Source: Rhizobacter sp. (GTDB taxonomy: Bacteria; Pseudomonadota; Gammaproteobacteria; Burkholderiales; Burkholderiaceae_C). From it: DNA of 29,438 nucleotides. The stretch is taken from contig JANYBE010000305.1 in assembly GCA_025360945.1 (NCBI GenBank), positions 1-29,438 of the forward strand. Direction: 5' to 3'. How positions within the stretch are numbered: the stretch's first letter is position 1; every line of letters starts with the position of its first letter. Shown piece by piece: positions 24,030 to 29,438 of the stretch. The notes beneath the pieces were generated by a model that was given only the letters and a program-made list of their open reading frames with translations, did no database searches and had not been told where the DNA came from. Position numbers and translations under genes: made by a program.

Positions 24030-24839
24030 ATGTTCGACATCACCGTCGCCACCTGTAGCGAACCCGGGCGGCGCGCTTCGAACGAAGACGCGCTGTGCGC
24101 CGGGCGCGCCGGCTCCACACGGTACGCCGTGGTGTCCGATGGCGCCGGCGGCCACGACCGCGGCGCCGAGGCCTCGCGGCGCGTCGTTGATCACATCGAG
24201 GCCTCGCTGCAAGCGGCCGCCTCAGCGTTCGGCGCCGAGCATCTGACGCAGGCGCTGCTGGCTTCGCATGTCGCACTGCAGCTCGAACAGGTGGGCGCAC
24301 AGGGGCGCCGGCGCATGCACGCGACGGTGGTCGCGCTGTGGATAGACACCCGTCATAACCGCGTCGTTTGGTCGCACGTGGGCGACTCGCGTCTGTACCG
24401 CTTTCGCTATGGCGCCATCGATATCGTGACGGCCGACGACAGTGTCGTGCAACGCATGCTCGAAGGCGGAGTGCTGACGCCGGAGCAGGCGCGGGGCCAC
24501 CCGATGAAGAATCAGCTGCTCGCGGCCGTTGGGATGCAGGACGGTGTTGAGCCGCACACGACCGCCGAGGCGGTTGCGCTCGACGACGGCGATGTGTACC
24601 TGCTATGCACCGATGGCTGGTGGGATGTGCTGAGCGACGCCGAGATGACCAGTACCCTCGCCGCGGCCGATACGCCACAAGAGTGGCTCGATGCGATGCG
24701 CGCGCTCATCGTCGCGCGCGCGGCACCGAGCCAGGACAACTTCAGCGCGATCGCCGTGTGGATCTCCGACCCCACCGAATGCACGCAATCGATGATCGAC
24801 GCCGATGAGACGGTGGCTGCGCCCTTGCACGCGTCGTAG
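24030..24839 (+). CDS. pppA: PppA, PP2C-type serine/threonine phosphatase
   Basis: 269 residues, a standard compact PP2C domain in the cytoplasm. Metal-binding and fold motifs are present in order: RRASNEDA (14-21), AVVSDGAGGH (33-42), WSHVGDSRLYRFR, LLCTDGWWDVL and PSQDNFSAIAVWI. PppA reverses PpkA phosphorylation of the FHA protein and so turns the T6SS off. The start at 24030 follows the tagH stop by seven bases; a longer upstream reading would run back into tagH and is not supported. The 52-base gap to the converging tagF gene is GC-rich. It holds a CCCGCGCGGG palindrome (24874-24883) but no T run. Confidence 0.95.
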   Translation: MFDITVATCSEPGRRASNEDALCAGRAGSTRYAVVSDGAGGHDRGAEASRRVVDHIEASLQAAASAFGAEHLTQALLASHVALQLEQVGAQGRRRMHATVVALWIDTRHNRVVWSHVGDSRLYRFRYGAIDIVTADDSVVQRMLEGGVLTPEQARGHPMKNQLLAAVGMQDGVEPHTTAEAVALDDGDVYLLCTDGWWDVLSDAEMTSTLAAADTPQEWLDAMRALIVARAAPSQDNFSAIAVWISDPTECTQSMIDADETVAAPLHAS

Positions 24840-24891
24840 GGCGGGGGCGGGGCGGCGCGGTGGCGCAGCGACGCCCGCGCGGGTCACGCTC

Positions 24892-25599
24892 TCAGCCGGA
24901 CAGCATCTGCGCGAAGCTCGTCGGGTCCGGCAGTCCTGACACCAGACTCACGGCAGTCGCGGCGGCGGCGCTCTGGCGCCACCATATCGAGCCGCCCTTG
25001 AAGCGAGCAAGCAGCTCGTCGGCCGCCATCGCGTGAAGCCACTCGCCGATCGAGTCGCGCAGGCCCAGCGCGTAGTGTTCGCCGCCCGAGATCGGCCGCG
25101 GCGACAAGGCTGGGGGCGCGCCCTGTGTCGGCCACGGGGGGGCGTTGGCAAGGGCCTGTTCGAAGGTCTCGATCGTCGCGAGTTCGCCGAGCGTGCCCGT
25201 GGCCGCGTGAGCGAGGTGATCGAACCAGGCTTCGAGGTGGTTGAGCGCGATGCTGTCCAGCGGGGGCAACGTGCGCCGCTGCGCGATCAACAGCGGGAAG
25301 TAGCGGCCGACGTTGTCGCAGCTCGGCATAAGCACGCCGAACCACCAGTGCTCGTCGACGACGCCCGGAGCCCAGGCGAAGCGCATCACCGGTGCGGTGA
25401 GATAGGCATCGAGCCAGTGCTCGCCGAGTTGCTGGCGGCTCGCGTTCAGGGCCAGCGACAGCCAGGCATCTCCCGTCTGAACGAACTCGACGGGTAGCCG
25501 ACGCTGCGCGAAGTCGCCCAGCGTCGAGAGCTTGCCGTACCAGCCCGGCGCGTCCCGCCCCCCCGGCTCGACAGGCGCGATCACAGGCTGGACGGGCAT
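24892..25599 (-). CDS. tagF: TagF, T6SS-associated post-translational regulator
   Basis: 235 residues. Family hallmarks are the opening PGWYGKLSTLGDFAQRRLP, then TGDAWLSLALNASRQQLGEHWLDAYL, PVMRFAWAPGVV and MPSCDNVGRYFPLLIAQRR. TagF represses T6SS firing post-translationally, in Pseudomonas by acting on the FHA protein. The ATG at 25599 lies inside the end of tssM, a 19-base overlap. A longer upstream frame is only tssM read in another frame. It is the last gene of the tssL-tssM-tagF unit and faces pppA. Confidence 0.95.
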   Translation of the reverse strand: MPVQPVIAPVEPGGRDAPGWYGKLSTLGDFAQRRLPVEFVQTGDAWLSLALNASRQQLGEHWLDAYLTAPVMRFAWAPGVVDEHWWFGVLMPSCDNVGRYFPLLIAQRRTLPPLDSIALNHLEAWFDHLAHAATGTLGELATIETFEQALANAPPWPTQGAPPALSPRPISGGEHYALGLRDSIGEWLHAMAADELLARFKGGSIWWRQSAAAATAVSLVSGLPDPTSFAQMLSG

Positions 25600-28500
25600 G
25601 AGAAGTCTGCCAACTCGCGCAGCCCGAACGGGTTGCGCACGCTGCTGGTGGTGACGTCGAACACCGCCTTGCGGCCATCCACATCGAAGGTGGCGCGAAA
25701 CTTCTCGGGCGAGGGGCCGGGCTCGATGCGCACCCGGTCGAACATGCGGAAAAGCGCCCAGGGGCCGTCTGTGGACATCCCCGAATTGCCGTTTCCACTC
25801 GGCGGCGAAATCTGCACCCGGACCTGCGAACTGCCACGCGGGCCGGGCCACTGCACCGAGGTCGGGATTTGCGGCCCGTGGGCATAGCGCACGACCTGAC
25901 CGTCGACATCGAGGATGAACTGGCTGAGTTCCTTGTCCATCTCGACCGGCTTGAACTCGAGCTTGAGCGACACGGTATTGCCGGCCGGGAAGAAGGTGTC
26001 GCGGATCACCGCGGCGCGCTGGAACTGGGGCAGCGTACCGACGTCGGTGCCCAGCGGCGTGCCGTTCACCGGCTTGAACTTCCAGGTCGGCCGCGCCGCG
26101 GTGTCGACGTAAGGCGCGAGCTTGTCCTGCACCAGGTGGTCGATCTTGCCGCCCGGCCCGAAGACCTGCGCGAAATCGGTCGGTGTGGCTTCGAGCGTGG
26201 CGTGGCGGTCGATCGGATAGCGCCGCGCAATCGCCTGATTGCAGAACTCGCCGACCTGGGCCCGCACCTCCTCGCTGAGGATCTGCCGCATCAAGATCTG
26301 CGATACGTTCGCGCTGCTGTTGCCGAGCGTGGTGACCATCGAGCGCGCCGGCTCGGGCAGGCGCGGCGCGTCGGCCTTGACCTTGTCGGGCACGGGCGAC
26401 GGGGGCGGGACGACCTTGCTGTCCAGTGCGGTCTTGTCCACCTGCATCTTGAGGTAGACCTCGCCGATCAGCGCCATCGTGTCGTCGATCGGCGCCTTGC
26501 CACCTTCGGGCGCGGTGACGAACTGACGCAACAGTGCAAAGCGGTCGTCGACGATGCTTTCTTGCGGCGCGCCGGAGGGCAGGGGCCGGTTCGGGGCGAG
26601 GGCGTCCCTCAGTGCATCGCTGCCTTTCTTAAGGATGCCTTCGCCCGTTTTCTGGACCTTCTGCATGACACCCTTGTCGGCTGCCGCGCCAAGCGTCGTC
26701 TGCTTCGACAGCGCGCGCATCAGCACCGGGAACGGGCTGTCAGAGGCCGACAGCAGGCGCGCGGTCTGGAGCGACTGCGACAGGCTGGTCAGCGGCACGA
26801 TGCGGATGTCGGCGATGAAAGTTTCCCAGGCCGTGGCGTACTCGGTCAGGTAAATGCGCCGCACGCTGTCAGCAAGCGAGTCGCCGCCAGAAAGCGCCGC
26901 AGCGGCCGCGCTTCGGGCCGGCTCCGTGACGCCCAACACCCAGCCCTGTTCGTCGGCGAGTTCGGCACTGACTCGGCCGACCTCGTTTTGGAAGCCCTTG
27001 TGATAGCCGTCATAGGAGAACAGGCCCGCAACGCCTTGGTTGAAACTGCCATTGGTTCGTGCGAACACGAGTGCTGCGTTGGTGCCGGCAGCGCGGCTGA
27101 TCGTGAACTCGGGATAGTCTGCACCCAGGCCCTGTTGACGCATGCGGTTGTAGACGCGCTGTGGCAGGGCAACGCTGGAGAGCTGTGTGCGTGTGGCGGC
27201 GATTAGCGGCGCGTCTTCGGGAACGGGCGAGACGAATGCGGATTTCGCGAGCAAGCCATCGAGATGCTGGCTCAGTTGGGCACGCTGCTCGCCGCTCAGG
27301 TCGCGGTTCAGGCGCGCGTCCCAGTCGCGTTCGAAGTAGGTCTTCAGCGCCTTCGGGTCGAAGCGCTGCGGGTCGTGCAGCATCAGGTAGGTCTTCAGCG
27401 CCTCGTACTGCGACTCGGTTGCGTCGCCGCCCTGGCGCAGTTGTTCTTCGACTCGCAGTGCCAGGCGTGGCTGCACCGCATCGACCAGCATGTTCCCGTA
27501 GGCCGCCCGCGCGGCACTGTCAAGTTTGCGGCCCTGGAACAGACCATAGCCGAGCGACCACGGCACGGCGTCACCCGCGCCCGGACTTGCCAGCTGGCGC
27601 GTCGCTTCGAGCGCCGGGATGACCGGTAGCAGGTCGGGCGAGTTGCGGTTCGGCGTGGTCTGGATCATCTGGCGCACCGCGTCCACACGCTGGGCCACGC
27701 CGGCCACGTAGCGCCGGTTGTTCATATAGCTGATGCCCCAGGCCGTGATTGCGCTGACGGTGACGATGCCGACCAGCCCATAGCCTGCGACCGCGAGCTG
27801 CGTGCGCCTGCGCTCCCACTTCAAGTTGGTACCCGCAAGCCCGCTCTCGGCGAACACCACCTCGCTGAGCAGCTTGGACAGAAAGTAGCTCTTGCCGCTG
27901 GACTGGTTGGGTGCAAGCATGGCGTGCTCGAGCCGGTAGCTGCGCGCGACGCTGCCCAGGATGCGATCGATCGGCGTGCCTTCTTGCGTGCCGCTGATGA
28001 AGTACACACCGCGCAGCATCGGCTGTGCATCGAACTGCGAGCCCGAGAACACCGCGTCTACGAACTCGTGCAGCACCGGCCCGATGCCGGCGAACTGGCT
28101 CGGGAATGCGTAGATCGCAGCCCGGCGTTGCGCATCGCGCTCGCCTTGCAGACGGTTGATCATGCCGTCGATCAAGCGCTGCTGCAGCAACTCGAACTCG
28201 GCGTCGAAGCGGCCGAGACCAGCTGCGTGTGCCTCGGACCGCGCGGCCCCGTCGAGCGCGAACGTGAAGCCCCAGGGGGTGGCGCGCTGATCTTTGTCCA
28301 GCGTGGCGAAGTAGTCCATGAACCCGGCCATCAGGTCGCATTTGGTGACCATCAGGTAGATCGGAAAACGGATGCCCAGGTCTTGCTGCAACTCCTGCAC
28401 GCGCAGGCGCACGGTGGCTGCGTGGCGCGCTCGCTCGTCGGCGCTGCGCGTTAGCAGGTCGGGCAGCGCCACCGTGACGAGCACCCCGTTGACCGGCTGG

Positions 28501-29171
28501 CGCGGTCGGGCCTTTGTCAGCATCTTCAGGAACCCGCTCCAGGTGCTGTGGTCGGTTTCGCGGTCACTGTCTTGCGTGGTGAAGCGGCCGGCGGTGTCGA
28601 TCAGGACAGCCCGGTCGGTGAACCACCAGTCGCAGTTGCGCGTGCCGCCAACTCCGCGCACCGCGTGGTCACCCACGGTCTCGGCAAGCGGAAACTTGAG
28701 GCCGCAGTTGTGCAACGCCGTGGTCTTGCCCGAGCCCGGCGCGCCGATGATCAGGTACCAGGGCAGCTCGTACAGGTAGCGCCCGCCGAACTTCGCCGAC
28801 CAGCCCGACAACACCTTGCCCGAGCCGAAGCGTGCGCGCCGCAACGTGAGCAGTGCGCGCTCGAAGCGCTCGCGTACCGCGGCGAGGTCGGGGCTCTCGG
28901 CCTCGTTTCTTGCTTCGGGTGGCGCGGCCATCAACTGGTTGACGACGGCCGCGTTGCCACGCCGCGCGCGCCAGGCGTTCCACGCGACGATCAGAAAAAC
29001 GAAGCCGACCACGACGCCGATCGCGATCCAGCGCGCTCGCTCGGTCTCCAACGGCACGCGCCCACCGAACGCGATCATCTCGCCGACGTTCCAGATGACG
29101 AACGAAACCGCGAGCAACAGCACTGCGATCAGCACCCAACGGTTGAAGACCAGGCCGAGCAGCTTCTTCAT
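25581..29171 (-). CDS. tssM: TssM (IcmF), inner-membrane core component
   Basis: 1196 residues, full family length. Two N-terminal membrane segments (about 11-30 and 48-66) flank a short periplasmic loop. The cytoplasmic NTPase domain has an intact Walker A GAPGSGKTT (143-151), VLIDTAGRF (189-197) and TKCD (276-279). A third membrane segment (about 459-482) leads to the large periplasmic part that in the family contacts TssJ and TssL and spans the periplasm. The C-terminus ends RELADFSCPSSL. TssM anchors the membrane complex. Its ATG overlaps the tssL stop (ATGA), and its 3' end overlaps tagF by 19 bases, so all three are translationally coupled. No defects were seen. Confidence 0.97.
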   Translation of the reverse strand: MKKLLGLVFNRWVLIAVLLLAVSFVIWNVGEMIAFGGRVPLETERARWIAIGVVVGFVFLIVAWNAWRARRGNAAVVNQLMAAPPEARNEAESPDLAAVRERFERALLTLRRARFGSGKVLSGWSAKFGGRYLYELPWYLIIGAPGSGKTTALHNCGLKFPLAETVGDHAVRGVGGTRNCDWWFTDRAVLIDTAGRFTTQDSDRETDHSTWSGFLKMLTKARPRQPVNGVLVTVALPDLLTRSADERARHAATVRLRVQELQQDLGIRFPIYLMVTKCDLMAGFMDYFATLDKDQRATPWGFTFALDGAARSEAHAAGLGRFDAEFELLQQRLIDGMINRLQGERDAQRRAAIYAFPSQFAGIGPVLHEFVDAVFSGSQFDAQPMLRGVYFISGTQEGTPIDRILGSVARSYRLEHAMLAPNQSSGKSYFLSKLLSEVVFAESGLAGTNLKWERRRTQLAVAGYGLVGIVTVSAITAWGISYMNNRRYVAGVAQRVDAVRQMIQTTPNRNSPDLLPVIPALEATRQLASPGAGDAVPWSLGYGLFQGRKLDSAARAAYGNMLVDAVQPRLALRVEEQLRQGGDATESQYEALKTYLMLHDPQRFDPKALKTYFERDWDARLNRDLSGEQRAQLSQHLDGLLAKSAFVSPVPEDAPLIAATRTQLSSVALPQRVYNRMRQQGLGADYPEFTISRAAGTNAALVFARTNGSFNQGVAGLFSYDGYHKGFQNEVGRVSAELADEQGWVLGVTEPARSAAAAALSGGDSLADSVRRIYLTEYATAWETFIADIRIVPLTSLSQSLQTARLLSASDSPFPVLMRALSKQTTLGAAADKGVMQKVQKTGEGILKKGSDALRDALAPNRPLPSGAPQESIVDDRFALLRQFVTAPEGGKAPIDDTMALIGEVYLKMQVDKTALDSKVVPPPSPVPDKVKADAPRLPEPARSMVTTLGNSSANVSQILMRQILSEEVRAQVGEFCNQAIARRYPIDRHATLEATPTDFAQVFGPGGKIDHLVQDKLAPYVDTAARPTWKFKPVNGTPLGTDVGTLPQFQRAAVIRDTFFPAGNTVSLKLEFKPVEMDKELSQFILDVDGQVVRYAHGPQIPTSVQWPGPRGSSQVRVQISPPSGNGNSGMSTDGPWALFRMFDRVRIEPGPSPEKFRATFDVDGRKAVFDVTTSSVRNPFGLRELADFSCPSSL

Positions 29172-29438
29172 GGCTTGCTCGACGGCGTGGCCACCGATGT
29201 CGGCGGCACCACGCCCGCGGGCGCCGCGCCGCGCCCGACCATCAGCGTGACCTCGACGCGACGGTTCATCGCGCGGTTGCCCGGGCTGTCGTTGGCCAGC
29301 AGCGGTTCGCTGTCGGCGCGGCCCTCGGCGGTGATGCGTTCGGGCGGCAACTTGCGCGCGATCAGCAGGTCGCGCACCGTCCGCGCCCGTTCCTCGGAGA
29401 GGTGCCAGTTCGACGGAAAGCGCGCCGAGCGCATCGGC
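29168..29438 (-). CDS. tssL: TssL C-terminal OmpA-like domain (5' part beyond the window)
   Basis: Only the last 90 or so residues are visible; the gene continues past the window edge. They show an OmpA-like peptidoglycan-binding domain: SNWHLSEERARTVRDLL, then EGRADSEPLLAN and the closing NRAMNRRVEVTLMVG. A Pro-rich tail (PAGVVPPTSVATPSSKP) follows. Position directly before tssM with a four-base ATGA overlap identifies it as an extended TssL (DotU-type) carrying its own cell-wall anchor. The membrane segment and DotU domain are outside the window, so a separate OmpA protein in the TssL position cannot be fully excluded. Confidence 0.85.
   Translation of the reverse strand, partial: PMRSARFPSNWHLSEERARTVRDLLIARKLPPERITAEGRADSEPLLANDSPGNRAMNRRVEVTLMVGRGAAPAGVVPPTSVATPSSKP

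Noticed and set aside
24874..24883. CCCGCGCGGG palindrome between pppA and tagF as a terminator
   Set aside because: It leaves almost no loop, is not followed by T residues on either strand, and such palindromes are common at this GC content.

Overview
The window is a large part of a type VI secretion system (T6SS) locus from a GC-rich bacterium. The gene content points to a betaproteobacterium of the order Burkholderiales: TssH, VgrG, DUF6484, DUF2169, a ketosynthase-like protein, a PAAR-like effector, TIGR02270, PpkA, TagH, PppA, TagF, TssM and an OmpA-extended TssL. The genus cannot be fixed from this sequence alone. Both ends are cut: tssH lacks its 5' part and tssL lacks its 5' part.

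Layout. (1) 1-13314, plus strand: the 3' part of tssH (ClpV), broken by a one-base frameshift; an exported small protein; a GH19 lysozyme/chitinase-like protein; a TPR-methyltransferase; then a vgrG payload module. That module runs VgrG, DUF6484, DUF2169 adaptor, degenerate ketosynthase, DUF4150 PAAR-like protein fused to a PD-(D/E)XK (VRR-Nuc-like) nuclease, DUF3396 immunity protein, an unrecognised protein, and a HEAT-repeat TIGR02270 protein. (2) 13337-16173, minus strand: a Hanks-type kinase translationally coupled to an OmpA/TPR lipoprotein. (3) 16334-21022, plus strand: a tiny membrane protein, a GNAT acetyltransferase, then PpkA-like kinase, polysaccharide-deacetylase lipoprotein and TPR lipoprotein. 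(4) 21042-21998, minus strand: a LysM/TPR lipoprotein. (5) 22295-24839, plus strand: tagH (FHA) and pppA (PP2C phosphatase). (6) 24892-29438, minus strand: tssL-tssM-tagF, with start/stop overlaps.

How it works together. TssL and TssM are membrane-complex parts. TssH would recycle the contracted sheath. VgrG with the PAAR-like protein forms the spike, and DUF2169 and its partners load it. PpkA, PppA, TagH and TagF are the parts of a threonine-phosphorylation switch as known from Pseudomonas HSI-I. A second kinase and four envelope lipoproteins (OmpA-, LysM- or NodB-type, or TPR) suggest sensing or remodelling of peptidoglycan around the apparatus. Two antibacterial payloads are visible: a probable nuclease with its immunity protein, and a probable peptidoglycan hydrolase beside a candidate periplasmic immunity protein.

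The most unusual signal outside genes is a shared element of about 16 bases (best copy TGACTTTGGTTCATTG). It lies at 4520, 16286, 17004 and 22164, in the leader regions of vgrG, the divergent kinase / small-membrane-protein genes, ppkA and tagH. It may be a common promoter or activator site for the whole locus. No rRNA, tRNA, CRISPR array or insertion sequence was seen. No gene-free stretch exceeds 300 bases.
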